DNA of 16,301 nucleotides from contig CAYNCU010000089.1 in the NCBI GenBank assembly GCA_964395765.1, forward strand, positions 1-16,301, in the 5' to 3' direction. This stretch comes from DATDPY01 sp964395765 (GTDB lineage Bacteria > Bacteroidota > Bacteroidia > Cytophagales > Cyclobacteriaceae). The notes below the pieces were generated by a model, which was not told the DNA's origin, ran no database searches, and saw only the letters and a list, made by a program, of their open reading frames with translations. This document shows, piece by piece, positions 1 through 7,886 of this stretch. Numbering within the stretch: the stretch's first letter is position 1; each line of letters begins with the position of its first letter. A program made the position numbers and the translations under genes.

Positions 1-2
1 CT

Positions 3-254
3 TCTGCGGTTTTCATGGACTTCGGAAAAGCAATGCACGATCCTATACTCCGCTTCTGGGGTGTTGAACACATATTTGTAATGGCCCTGGCAATCGTCGT
101 TGCCCACCTGGGCAGAAGTTTCTCCAAAAAAGCCAAGGAAAATATGGCCAAATTCCGGATCCAGGCGATTTATTTTCTTCTCGCCCTCATCCTCGTTCTT
201 TCAAGGATTCCCTGGTTCGACTCCGCCAGCCTCTTCAGGGGCATTTCACATTGA
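3..254 (+). CDS. C-terminal part of a small integral membrane protein ('cytochrome B-like' Bacteroidota family)
   Basis: The reading frame is open at the left edge, so the start and roughly the first half are missing; the stop is TGA at 252-254. The visible 83 residues hold two hydrophobic helices, one just after a 'GVEH' motif (near 'FVMALAIVVAHLG') and one near 'AIYFLLALILVL'. They are separated by a Lys-rich loop ('SKKAKENMAKF'), and 'LSRIPW' follows the last helix. This pattern of VEH, SKKA, KF and LSRIPW is the signature I associate with a conserved four-helix inner-membrane protein of Bacteroidota that databases often mislabel 'cytochrome B'. No haem-binding function can be shown from this fragment. 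The tail after IPW is only about a dozen residues. Family call good, function unknown. Confidence 0.75.
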   Translation, partial: SAVFMDFGKAMHDPILRFWGVEHIFVMALAIVVAHLGRSFSKKAKENMAKFRIQAIYFLLALILVLSRIPWFDSASLFRGISH

Positions 255-364
255 TCCGAAAATCGAAGGACAATTATCAGAATTCAAATATCGAAAATCC
301 CGGTATCCGAATTTTTCTTGGGATATAGCCCCTATCTTTCCATGAATCTTCTGACTGCTGACTT

Positions 365-420
365 CAGATTTTAGATTTCAGATTTCAGATTTTAGATTTC
401 AGATTTCAGATCTTAGATTT
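365..420. repeat. Eight perfect tandem heptamers (YAGATYT)
   Basis: Eight consecutive 7-mers without indels: CAGATTT, TAGATTT, CAGATTT, CAGATTT, TAGATTT, CAGATTT, CAGATCT, TAGATTT. They lie between two convergent gene ends (stops at 254 and 434), 14 nt beyond the stop of the minus-strand peptidase. The first base alternates C/T and one unit has C for T at position 6. There are no spacers, so it is not CRISPR. Other period-7 patches occur at 5023-5050, 13884-13967 and 14402-14438. Confidence 0.9.
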
Positions 421-433
421 TAGTTCAATCCAG

Positions 434-2110
434 CTATTGAGTATTTCGTGGAAACAATGAATCCATCATGGCAGCCTTGTAGGCAAAATAGGCCATCATC
501 TCCGCTGCCTGCTCCACATCCTTTTCAGGTATCCTGTCATAAACATCCTGGTTGGAATGATGGGTACGTGTTTCATAATCAAGCGGGTCCTGGATAAATT
601 GGAATCCCGGAAGACCTACGGCGTCGAACGACAGATGATCGGTTCCGCCGGTGTTGGAAATGGTTATGGTTTGTGCGTCCGGATCGTCAAATTCATGAAG
701 CCATTCCCTGAAAATAGAACGGGCGGCTTCGTTGCCCTGGAGATAAATTCCCCGGAATTTTCCAGCCCCGTTGTCATCGTTCAGGTAGACGGAAAAATTA
801 TCGTAGGCCGGAGTTTTTTCAAGGTTGGATTCGTGGCCCTGCATCAGGATCGTCATATCATTATTTTCATTATTCTTCGCGAATGTTTCGGCAACATATT
901 TTCGGGATCCGATCAGGCCTTCCTCTTCCCCGGCCCATAATCCGATCCGGATCGTGCGCCTGGTTTGTAAGTTCAGGGCTTTTAGTATCCTCATGGCTTC
1001 GAGGCAAACGGCCGACCCCGTTCCATTGTCGGTGGCGCCAGTGCCGGAATGCCAGGAGTCAAAGTGGGCGCCGATCATCACTACCTGGTCTTTTAAATCG
1101 GAGCCTGGAATTTCCCCGATAATATTAAAGCCGTTGACCGGGGGAGTCCAGGCTACATTCAATTCCATTTTCATGGATACCTTTTCTCCTTTCCCAAGCA
1201 TTCTTACGATACGGTTATATTGTTCAGACGAAACCACCACCTGGGGAATAATTGCCGGTACCTCAGGGTCATAGGCATTTACCGATGCCATCATGCTGTT
1301 GCCGGCCGGCTGGGGAACCTGGGACTGTTGTACGAATATAGTACCATCGTCACCCTGTGATTCCGTAAGGGCTGCCAGGGCATTTTCATTTTTACAGAAT
1401 TCCATTATTTTCGGCACCAGCACGCGGTTCATTAAATACCTGCTCATACGTGCCGAGTCAATGCCGGGATATATCATTTTAACGTAAGCAAAAACCGAAT
1501 CGAAATTATCCATGGTCAGCCTGGGAAATTGAACTCTTCCCCTTCGCTGTTCCGGGAAAGCATTGGACATGGCCAGCAAAGCGGAATCGGTATAGCGTTC
1601 CGCATCGGCGGTAAAATGGGAACTTAATTCCCGTGTTTTACTGACGAGAACAAATTTTCCCTTTAACTTCCCCTTATATTGTTGAAGTTCACCGGGAGAA
1701 CTGACGTCCATATAAATTACATCTCCAGTGACAGGTTTATCGAAACCCGGCGACCAGGCATTAGGAAAGGCAATCAGGGGAATGACCCTGGGAGAAGTCA
1801 CTTCGGCATAAAAGCTTTTTAATGTCCATCCTTTTCCCATTGGGCTCCAGGGGTCGAAATGGACGTTTTCCAGACCCCATTGTTTCATCTGCCCGCTTAC
1901 CCAATCGGCCGCCTCCTTAAATTCAGGTGAAAAAGTGAGGCGCGGCCCGTAGATATCGCTGATATAACTCAGGATATCCATAATCCGGGAATGCGTGGAT
2001 TCATAATTTTTTATTTTGGAAACAACGGCGGTATCGGCCGAAACTTCCTGGGCCTTTAAGTCGCATAAACCGATGAAAAGGACCATCAGTAGCGTATAGA
2101 TGTATTTCAT
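434..2110 (-). CDS. Secreted M28-family metallopeptidase with PA-like domain
   Basis: A zinc-dependent exopeptidase (aminopeptidase/carboxypeptidase Q-like) exported across the inner membrane. Residues 1-20 form a signal peptide ending ...LKA|QE; there is no lipobox Cys at the cleavage site. Residues about 100-160 look like the start of a PA (protease-associated) domain, which continues to about 320 with an extra Gln/Asn-rich insertion. The M28 catalytic domain spans about 325-550. Predicted di-zinc ligands and catalytic residues, by alignment of motifs: H349 (GAHFDSW), D361 (bridging, ATDNGTG), E395 (general base) and E396 (WAGEEEGL), D446 (LNDDNG) and H518 (THHSNQD). All are present, so the enzyme should be active. 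Length 558 is normal for the Bacteroidota members. No C-terminal type IX sorting domain is evident, so a periplasmic location is likely. It stands alone on the minus strand, convergent with the gene at the left edge. The start at 2110 gives an immediate signal peptide, with an A/T-rich leader and no strong SD. Confidence 0.93.
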   Translation of the reverse strand: MKYIYTLLMVLFIGLCDLKAQEVSADTAVVSKIKNYESTHSRIMDILSYISDIYGPRLTFSPEFKEAADWVSGQMKQWGLENVHFDPWSPMGKGWTLKSFYAEVTSPRVIPLIAFPNAWSPGFDKPVTGDVIYMDVSSPGELQQYKGKLKGKFVLVSKTRELSSHFTADAERYTDSALLAMSNAFPEQRRGRVQFPRLTMDNFDSVFAYVKMIYPGIDSARMSRYLMNRVLVPKIMEFCKNENALAALTESQGDDGTIFVQQSQVPQPAGNSMMASVNAYDPEVPAIIPQVVVSSEQYNRIVRMLGKGEKVSMKMELNVAWTPPVNGFNIIGEIPGSDLKDQVVMIGAHFDSWHSGTGATDNGTGSAVCLEAMRILKALNLQTRRTIRIGLWAGEEEGLIGSRKYVAETFAKNNENNDMTILMQGHESNLEKTPAYDNFSVYLNDDNGAGKFRGIYLQGNEAARSIFREWLHEFDDPDAQTITISNTGGTDHLSFDAVGLPGFQFIQDPLDYETRTHHSNQDVYDRIPEKDVEQAAEMMAYFAYKAAMMDSLFPRNTQ

Positions 2111-2411
2111 TTTGCAATAATTTTATTTTTAAAGATTTCCCTTCGATGTGCTAAGATCTGCCTTGTAATTAAATACCTATTTCCATTCCAAGCAAGCGCT
2201 TATTCTAAAATAAGTATTACGGGGCGAATAAAGATTTAGGCCATTGAAAAATTGAGTGCTATTTTTTTAGGATAATTTATTTTTATAAATAATTTTAGCA
2301 GATTGACTTATGATGACCGGACAGGAAATTCTTCCTATCGGTACCTTTTTATGGTGAATAAAATAATTCATACATCGTTAATTATATATTTTTTATTAAA
2401 AAACACTACCC
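2111..2411. other. Divergent intergenic region, AT-rich
   Basis: 301 bases between the divergent peptidase (minus) and DUF1295-like (plus) genes, so it should hold both promoters. It is strongly A/T-rich, particularly 2260-2310 and 2350-2405. I found no convincing TTTG / TAnnTTTG pair at proper spacing, no long hairpin and no ORF with coding character. Confidence 0.6.
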
Positions 2412-3101
2412 ATGGATTTATATGGTAAAAAAGACAAAAGCATTGCCCAAAAAACGGTAATAATCGCACTTGAAACAATTATTCTGGCCATCAGCGGATG
2501 GATCCTGTTCGGCGGAGGGTATCACACGATATTTTCATCTTCGGGATTAAATGTCAGTCCGGAACAATCTTCCAGGCGGGTTATATTGTTTGCATTTAAC
2601 TGTATTATTTTCCTGCGGATGATCATTACCATCGCTTACCTGGTTAAAAGACATATCCCCTGGGCGGAAGCCATGGATATTCCCTTCGCCTTTGCCCTTT
2701 ATTACATCGGATTTGCAATGCTGGGCTATTCTACCGATATCCTGCCGGGTCCGCTGGATTTCCTGGCAATAGCAATTTTTCTTACCGGATCCTTCCTGAA
2801 TACCTATTCCGAGTTACAGAGGGACAAATGGAAAAAAAATCCGGAAAATAAAGGACGGCTTTATACGATCGGCCTTTTCAAATATTCCATACACATCAAT
2901 TATTTCGGCGACCTGTTATGGGTCATCGCTTACGCCATCATTACACGGAACTGGTATTCGGCATTGATCCCGGCCTTCCTGTTTTGCTTCTTCGCCTTTT
3001 ACAATATACCCATGCTGGATAAACACCTGGCATCACATTACGGTGAGCAATTTGAAGAATACAGGAAAAAGACAAAGAAATTTATTCCGTTTATTTATTA
3101 A
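2412..3101 (+). CDS. DUF1295 / ICMT-like polytopic membrane protein
   Basis: A 229-residue integral membrane protein of the steroid 5-alpha-reductase / isoprenylcysteine carboxyl-methyltransferase-like superfamily. Hydrophobic segments lie at about 13-35, 57-77, 92-107, 113-130 and 165-200. The diagnostic region is C-terminal: 'HINYFGD' (H161, N163, Y164, G166) in front of the last membrane hairpin, then 'YGEQFEEYRKKTKKFIPF' at 210-227. These match the H-x-N/P-Y-x-G and E-x-x-Y...FIP motifs used to bind the cofactor (SAM or NADPH) in this superfamily. The substrate is unknown, and whether it is a reductase or a methyltransferase cannot be decided here. It is monocistronic: its neighbours are more than 300 nt away on both sides. 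The ATG at 2412 is preceded by an A-rich leader (AAAAAACACTACCC) without SD. Confidence 0.8.
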   Translation: MDLYGKKDKSIAQKTVIIALETIILAISGWILFGGGYHTIFSSSGLNVSPEQSSRRVILFAFNCIIFLRMIITIAYLVKRHIPWAEAMDIPFAFALYYIGFAMLGYSTDILPGPLDFLAIAIFLTGSFLNTYSELQRDKWKKNPENKGRLYTIGLFKYSIHINYFGDLLWVIAYAIITRNWYSALIPAFLFCFFAFYNIPMLDKHLASHYGEQFEEYRKKTKKFIPFIY

Positions 3102-3413
3102 GCCACTAATTGCCGTCAAGGCGCTAAGGCACCAGGGTCGACTAAACTTGTAGTACAAAAAATTATAATAAATCTCTATATTTCCTTTGTCCTTTGCTTA
3201 AAACGCCGTGCCCCAGGCGGATAAAATCGAAATGCCGAAAGCATCATGATTCATTCGAAATGCTGATAAGTTCATAATCAGGACTGGATAAGGCTATCAT
3301 GAATGGGGTTAAATTGTTTTGTAATGAATTTTTTTTACTTAATTTTCGGAAATCCCGATTTTTCTTTACCGGGTAATTCGATAAATTGATTAAAAACATA
3401 AACAATCATTACA
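3102..3413. other. Intergenic region with degenerate repeat-like tract
   Basis: 312 bases with no plausible gene. At 3104-3136 there is a degenerate tract of the 'cactaa.../gcgctaaggcacca' kind often seen between genes in environmental genomes. 'TCGAAATGC' occurs twice (near 3227 and 3256). The right end holds a candidate promoter for the next gene. No strong terminator hairpin was found after the stop at 3101. Confidence 0.55.
3318..3347 (+). promoter_or_regulatory. Candidate Bacteroidota-type promoter (weak)
   Basis: TTTG at 3318-3321 followed after 18 nt by TAATTTTC at 3340-3347, one mismatch from TAnnTTTG. It sits 66 nt upstream of the ATG at 3414. The spacing is slightly shorter than the usual 19-21 nt and the area is T-rich, so chance occurrence is possible. 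Confidence 0.28.
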
Positions 3414-4019
3414 ATGGGAAAAAAAGATCCGCGGGTGGATGCATATATTAATAAATCTCAGGATTTTGCCAAACCCATACTAAACCATCTCCGGGCATTG
3501 GTTCATAAAGGCTGTCCCGAAGTTGAAGAGACCATGAAGTGGTCATTCCCCCATTTCGATTACAAAGGGATTTTCTGCGCGATGGCCTCTTTCAAATCCC
3601 ATTGTACCTTCGGTTTCTGGAAAGGGAGTATGCTGAAAAGCCTTCCCAGGAAAGCCGGCGAAGAAGCCATGGGCCAGTTGGGAAGGATCTCTTCATTAAA
3701 AGACCTTCCCCCGGACAAGATCATGCTCTCCGCAATCAAGGAAGCCATGAAACTGAATGATGAGGGCAAAAAACCGGCTGCCAGGAAAAAACCGGCTAAA
3801 AGCAAGGAACTGGACATCCCGGATTATTTTTTGAAAGCCCTCAAAAAAAATAAGAGCGCATTAACCACTTTCGTAAATTTTTCCTATTCCAATAAAAAAG
3901 AATATGTTGAATGGGTGAGGGAGGCCAAATCGGAGGAAACCCGGAAATCCAGGCTCGAAACCGCCGTGGAGTGGATGGCGGATGGCAGGGTCCGTAACTG
4001 GAAATACCTGAAAAAATAA
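3414..4019 (+). CDS. DUF1801 - YdeI/OmdA (OmpD-associated) fusion protein
   Basis: A 201-residue soluble protein with two modules. Residues about 7-112 are a DUF1801 (YdhG-like) domain, recognisable by 'CPEVEETMKWSFPHFDYKG', the 'FKSHCTFGFWKG' strand and a late Lys-rich helix. A Lys/Ala/Pro-rich linker (117-131, 'GKKPAARKKPAKS') connects to a C-terminal YdeI/OmdA helix-rich domain (about 135-198) with 'FSYSNKKEYVEWVREAK' and 'RLETAVEWMADG'. YdeI-type proteins have been linked to bacteriocin and polymyxin tolerance in enterics, but the biochemical role of either module is unknown. This two-domain order is a known arrangement, not a new fusion. It is followed 18 nt later by the DinB-like gene, so the two are probably co-transcribed. 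The start codon at 3414 fits the family N-terminus; the leader is A-rich. Confidence 0.88.
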   Translation: MGKKDPRVDAYINKSQDFAKPILNHLRALVHKGCPEVEETMKWSFPHFDYKGIFCAMASFKSHCTFGFWKGSMLKSLPRKAGEEAMGQLGRISSLKDLPPDKIMLSAIKEAMKLNDEGKKPAARKKPAKSKELDIPDYFLKALKKNKSALTTFVNFSYSNKKEYVEWVREAKSEETRKSRLETAVEWMADGRVRNWKYLKK

Positions 4020-4037
4020 TTTTTTTTAATTCCCTTA

Positions 4038-4493
4038 ATGCAAAACCACATGGTAAAGAATACGATCGACAGGCTGCGGTATCTTTGCAATACTATACCC
4101 GCCTTGCTGGAAAAAATCCCGGAATCCGAATTTTCAAAAAAACCGGCTCCGGATAAATGGAGTAAAAAGGAAATCCTGGGTCACCTGATCGACAGCGCCA
4201 CCAACAATCATCACCGCTTTATAAGGGCACAGTTTGAAGACACTCCCCTGATCTCCTATAACCAGAACAACTGGAATGCCGCCAGCCCTTATAACAAAAT
4301 GGATACCTCTCACTTGATCCTGTTCTGGACATTTTATAACCGGCACCTGGTGAATATTATTGCTCCGTTAACCGGGGAGCAATTAAACAGGAAAGTAAGT
4401 GTTAAAGCCGGAGAGTCTCTTACGCTGGGCTTTATTATTGATGATTACCTGGTTCATCTGGAGCACCATTTGAAACAATTGGTAAATTATTAA
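4038..4493 (+). CDS. DinB-like (DinB_2) putative metal-binding protein
   Basis: A 151-residue all-helical DinB/YfiT-superfamily protein. The expected divalent-metal triad is visible: H49 in 'ILGHLIDSATNNHHRF', and H140 and H144 in the C-terminal 'HLEHHLKQL' motif. The N-terminal signature 'KPAPDKWSKKEILGHL' is characteristic. Family members include thiol-dependent transferases (bacillithiol or mycothiol type) and proteins of unknown function; the substrate cannot be read from sequence. It lies 18 nt after the DUF1801-YdeI gene on the same strand, with no terminator between them, so a two-gene transcript is likely. An alternative in-frame ATG at 4050 (M5) would also keep the whole fold. No promoter of its own was seen. 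Confidence 0.87.
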   Translation: MQNHMVKNTIDRLRYLCNTIPALLEKIPESEFSKKPAPDKWSKKEILGHLIDSATNNHHRFIRAQFEDTPLISYNQNNWNAASPYNKMDTSHLILFWTFYNRHLVNIIAPLTGEQLNRKVSVKAGESLTLGFIIDDYLVHLEHHLKQLVNY

Positions 4494-4617
4494 AGCCCGA
4501 TGATGGAAGGAACAATCAATAAATTCTGCTAAATGCCTTCAAACCTGGGTATTTACAGTAAAAGATTCCAGGGTTAAAATTGAACTTAAAGACGTTAGAT
4601 ATGAATTTCAATCATTT

Positions 4618-4627
4618 NNNNNNNNNN
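4618..4627. other. Assembly gap (10 N)
   Basis: Ten consecutive N bases. A round number like this usually marks a scaffold join of unknown true length, so distance and reading frame across it cannot be trusted. Confidence 0.95.
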
Positions 4628-4810
4628 TATTCATCTTACGCTTATAACTCCGTAAAATATTTATGGGAATTATATCCTGTAACCAAAGATGAATCATTAC
4701 AATGGAAAAGTAAATTATCATTATTAATGAATACGGAAAATGAAATTGAAGACAAATTCATGAGTATTGATAAATACATTAATAATTATATTAATGACTA
4801 TAAATTTTAA
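4628..4810 (+). pseudogene. Possible 3' fragment of an unrecognised AT-rich gene, broken by the gap
   Basis: After the gap an open frame runs about 60 codons to TAA at 4808-4810. The peptide is rich in Tyr, Asn, Lys, Ser and Leu ('YNSVKYLWELYPVTKDES', then 'YINNYINDYKF'), looks amphipathic and soluble, and matches no family I recognise. Codons are strongly A/T-ending, unlike the neighbouring genes. A short in-frame start exists before the gap (ATG at 4601), but continuity through 10 N is not evidence, since the real gap length is unknown. It could be the C-terminus of a transferred accessory gene or a spurious ORF in AT-rich DNA. Confidence 0.3.
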
Positions 4811-4920
4811 TCGTGAATTAATTTCTTTTTGATTTGTGTATAGGATAATTCCGAAACTCACTTTATTTATAACCACCTGATTCGTTAACCCGGATTTCCC
4901 ATGAATTAAATATCAGGTAT

Positions 4921-4963
4921 TTCTCTGCGCCACTCTGTGCCTTCTCTGCGTAACTCTGTGCAA
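4921..4963. repeat. Degenerate CTCTGYG tandem repeat
   Basis: Four CTCTGCG/CTCTGTG cores begin at 4923, 4933, 4944 and 4954 (steps of 10, 11 and 10 nt), joined by short C/A/T-rich links. It lies in non-coding DNA between the gap fragment and ppc. The near-helical period of about 10.5 nt is notable, but no function can be assigned. Confidence 0.7.
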
Positions 4964-4983
4964 CAGCATTCCAAACCATCTTA

Positions 4984-5024
4984 TAAAAAAATGTAAATAC
5001 TTAACAGGACATGAATCATCCTGT
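4984..5024 (-). terminator. Possible terminator downstream of ppc
   Basis: Read on the minus strand after the ppc stop, 5024-5004 forms a short hairpin (ACAGGA paired with TCCTGT, plus two G-U pairs, loop about 5 nt). A run of seven T follows about 13 nt later (A-run at 4985-4991 on the plus strand). The distance between stem and T-run is longer than ideal, so the call is weak. Confidence 0.3.
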
Positions 5025-5050
5025 CGCTTATCGCCGGCTGCTTATCGCTT
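5023..5050. repeat. Four period-7 units next to the ppc stop
   Basis: Units GTCGCTT, ATCGCCG, GCTGCTT, ATCGCTT run without indels and end a few bases from the ppc stop codon. 'GCTTATCGC' recurs exactly at 5026 and 5040, i.e. 14 nt (two periods) apart. It has the same 7-nt periodicity as other intergenic patches in this window but a different unit sequence. Confidence 0.6.
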
Positions 5051-5054
5051 TTAC

Positions 5055-7823
5055 TCAACCCGTATGTCGCAATGCACTGGAAATCGCATTGATGGAAACC
5101 AGCAATCTCAAAAGCGTTTTATCCGCTTCCTTATAGTCACCGTCTTTTTTCTGCTTCCTCCATCGCCGTAAAAGTGCGATCTGGTTCATATGCAATCCAT
5201 ACATGGCATCGGCTCTTAAAACATTGGAATAATAATGCTGTTTCCGGCGTTCACTGATAGGTTTCTCAAGCAGGATTTCCTGCGTTTTCCGGATTTTTGC
5301 CAATTCCTCCAGCAACATGGTCAGGATAACCGTTTTTACTTTTTCATCTTCCACCAGGTTGGCATAGGCTTTCATGATCTCTTCATCCGTGGCGGCCAGG
5401 CTGGTATCGACGTTGGTAAATACATAACGGATCAGAGGGTCGGAGATCATGGCCTTTTTAAATAATTCAAAATCTTTGGGGTCGCTTTGCATGTAATTTA
5501 ACATGGTACTGCCAAGGCCATACCAGCTGGTGATATTATAGCGGGTCTGGCTCCAGCTAAAAACCCATGGAATGGCGCGAAGATCTTCGAAGGTTCTCTT
5601 CCCGGTCCGCCGGGCCGGTCGGGAACCAATCTTACTCGCTTCAATCGCATCAATGGGGGTTGCTTCACTGAAGAATTGCAGGAAGTATTCGTGATTGATG
5701 AGTTGATTATAATATTCAAAACTCTCCGCGGAAAGTTTTTCCATAATTCCGGCCAGGCGGTATTCACCGGACAAGTTTGAATTATTAAGTAACGTTGCCT
5801 GGGTAGTACTTGCCATTAAAAGTTCCAGGTTATAACTGGCATTGATTTTATTGGCATATTTCTGGGAAATGGTTTCGCCCTGTTCCGTCAGACGGATATC
5901 GCCGTTCATGGAAACCGCGGGTAAAGATTTTATAAACCAGTGTGTGGGTCCGGCGCCCCGGCTGATCGTTCCGCCTTTGCCATGGAAGAAACGAATCTTC
6001 ACACCGCATTCAATGCCTACCCGGGCCAGGTTGGTCTGGGCGCGGAACAGGTTCCATTGGCTGGCCAGGATCCCCCCGTCTTTATTGCTGTCGCTGTAAC
6101 CCACCATTACCTGCTGGACCGGCTGTTTTTCCCGGTTGGTTTTCTGAATATATATCAGGCTCCGCCGCGTAAAAGGGTGCTCCAGAAACTTCTTCAGAAT
6201 GAGATGGCCATTCTGGAGATCTCCGATGGTTTCAAACAGCGGCACAACAGGGAGTATGCATACCAGTCCGTCGTCGGTCTGGCGGGTCAAACCGGATTCC
6301 CTTGCCAGGATATAAACCTCCAGCAAATCGGATAAGGAGGTAGTCATGCTTATGATCAGGGCGCCGATACCATTCTGCCCGTACTTATCAATATGATCAG
6401 CCAGCACATTGAAACATTCTTTCATTTCCTGAGCCTGTTTCTCCAGCTTCATGCTGGGATGTGTAAAAGGCCTGTTCGATTGTAATTCTTCAGTCAGGAA
6501 TTTCACCCGCTCTTCCTCCGTCGCTGAAGCATACCAGTTCCCGTCCAGTGAAGCGGCATTCATGAGCTGAACAACCGCCTGTTCATGAAACTGGCTGTTC
6601 TGCCTGATATCGAGTCGCGCCAGGTAAAAACCAAAGGTCTGCACCAGGCGAAGCATATCTTTAATATCGGAATAAGCAATGGTTTCGGCGCCGAACTTTA
6701 ACAGCGAAGTATGCAATATCTTCAGGTCGCCGATCAATTCGTTGGCGTGCTGGTAGGCGCCACTTTTATCCAATAGGGCGGTGGCATGATCACGTTGTAT
6801 GTCAAGGGGTAACTTCGCCATGATCAGGTTAATAAACTGCCGGAATGCCTCACCCCTGTTTCTTTCGATGGCCTCATCGGCTTCAGCGCCCAGCTCTTCC
6901 TTGATCACGGATATTCTTTCCCGCATACTTCTGTCGGCATCGTCAAAATCCAGTGAAAAACTAATGTTCCTCACCAGGTCTATCAGTTTGCGGCGAATGA
7001 CAACCAAAGCATTAAGCCGGAGGGAATACAGGGTTTCCTGGGTCACCTGTGCGGTTACCAGGGGATGACCGTCACGGTCACCACCGACCCAGTTGCCGAA
7101 GGTAAGCCGCGGCAAATGGTCATAGTCCTGAATGAACTTCGAATCAAAACCTGTCACCCTCCAGGCTTCCTCCAGGCGGCGATCAAGCACCGGTAATACT
7201 TCCGGAAAAACATTGACCATGTAATGAAGAATACTTCTTAATTCTGAAATCACATCCGGCTTTTCGGTAAATACTTCACCGGTTTTCCAAAGCCGGTATA
7301 GCACCAGTTTGATATCATTGCGGATTTCTTCCTGTTCCCTGGCGGTGTACATCTGGTTTTCCCTTTTCACCACCAACAGGTACAGCGTGCGGTGATGTTC
7401 CAGCACGGTCGATCTTTTGGCTTCCGTGGGATGAGCGGTCAGTACCGGCTCCACCTTAATTTCGGGAAAATGCTCGGAGATGTCCTTGTCACGGATACCG
7501 GCATCCTTCAGGCTTTGCAGGCAGTTGGCCCATAAGCCGTTAACACTGGCCATGGTATGTTCTTCCTCCATTCGCCGGCGATTTTGTACCGCACCGTTTA
7601 TTTCAACCATGTTGACGAGCTGGAAAACCAGGGAATGAAGCTGGATATGTTTTTCATTCAGCTCCAGCGGATCGATATCCCCGTTATTATTGATCCATGG
7701 AATATACCTGGCGATATCCCTCTCACCATTTTCGGTCAGTGTTTCCCTGAGACAATCCAGGAGAAACTCAAGATCGTGATATGGCTTACCCAGTTTTTGC
7801 TGTACTTGTTTGAGAACATTCAT
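5055..7823 (-). CDS. ppc: Phosphoenolpyruvate carboxylase
   Basis: Cytosolic enzyme that carboxylates PEP with bicarbonate to oxaloacetate, the anaplerotic feed of the TCA or reductive branch. At 922 residues it is full length (bacterial PEPC about 880-950). Signatures: catalytic H131 in 'VLTAHPTEAKRST'; 'GNWVGGDRDGHP' at 243-254; 'VGYSDSNKDGGILASQW' at 574-590; the mobile Gly-rich loop 'FHGKGGTISRGAGP' at 613-626; 'GSRPARR' at 733-739; 'LRAIPWVFSWSQTRYN' at 748-763. It ends in the conserved C-terminal 'xxTG' (ALRHTG), so it is intact. There is no plant-type N-terminal phosphorylation Ser. It is transcribed away from the sugar-acid operon from a shared 143-nt promoter region. A TAATTTTA box occurs on this strand near 7860 but has no TTG partner. 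Start at 7823 matches the usual N-terminus. Confidence 0.98.
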   Translation of the reverse strand: MNVLKQVQQKLGKPYHDLEFLLDCLRETLTENGERDIARYIPWINNNGDIDPLELNEKHIQLHSLVFQLVNMVEINGAVQNRRRMEEEHTMASVNGLWANCLQSLKDAGIRDKDISEHFPEIKVEPVLTAHPTEAKRSTVLEHHRTLYLLVVKRENQMYTAREQEEIRNDIKLVLYRLWKTGEVFTEKPDVISELRSILHYMVNVFPEVLPVLDRRLEEAWRVTGFDSKFIQDYDHLPRLTFGNWVGGDRDGHPLVTAQVTQETLYSLRLNALVVIRRKLIDLVRNISFSLDFDDADRSMRERISVIKEELGAEADEAIERNRGEAFRQFINLIMAKLPLDIQRDHATALLDKSGAYQHANELIGDLKILHTSLLKFGAETIAYSDIKDMLRLVQTFGFYLARLDIRQNSQFHEQAVVQLMNAASLDGNWYASATEEERVKFLTEELQSNRPFTHPSMKLEKQAQEMKECFNVLADHIDKYGQNGIGALIISMTTSLSDLLEVYILARESGLTRQTDDGLVCILPVVPLFETIGDLQNGHLILKKFLEHPFTRRSLIYIQKTNREKQPVQQVMVGYSDSNKDGGILASQWNLFRAQTNLARVGIECGVKIRFFHGKGGTISRGAGPTHWFIKSLPAVSMNGDIRLTEQGETISQKYANKINASYNLELLMASTTQATLLNNSNLSGEYRLAGIMEKLSAESFEYYNQLINHEYFLQFFSEATPIDAIEASKIGSRPARRTGKRTFEDLRAIPWVFSWSQTRYNITSWYGLGSTMLNYMQSDPKDFELFKKAMISDPLIRYVFTNVDTSLAATDEEIMKAYANLVEDEKVKTVILTMLLEELAKIRKTQEILLEKPISERRKQHYYSNVLRADAMYGLHMNQIALLRRWRKQKKDGDYKEADKTLLRLLVSINAISSALRHTG

Positions 7824-7886
7824 TGGTTTTCCCGAAGCTTTGAACTCAGGGCAATAAAATTATTGATATTTATTCATGTTCATGAC

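Larger units (their letters stand above)
4494..5054. other. AT-rich accessory stretch with scaffold gap and repeats
   Basis: 561 bases between the DinB-like gene and the end of ppc. It contains a 10-N gap, an uncertain AT-rich ORF fragment (4628-4810), a CTCTGYG repeat tract (4921-4963), a hairpin that could terminate ppc (5004-5024) and a period-7 patch (5023-5050). No confident complete gene. The base composition of 4628-4860 is clearly more A/T-rich than the flanking genes. Confidence 0.6.

Noticed and set aside
365..420. CRISPR array
   Set aside because: Units are only 7 nt with no spacers and no cas genes nearby; it is a simple tandem heptamer.
557..1274. Plus-strand ORFs of 127 and 149 residues
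   Set aside because: Antisense shadows of the M28 peptidase; biased, unstructured composition.
5940..6335. 131-residue plus-strand ORF within ppc
   Set aside because: Antisense to a highly conserved part of PEP carboxylase; no independent signal.
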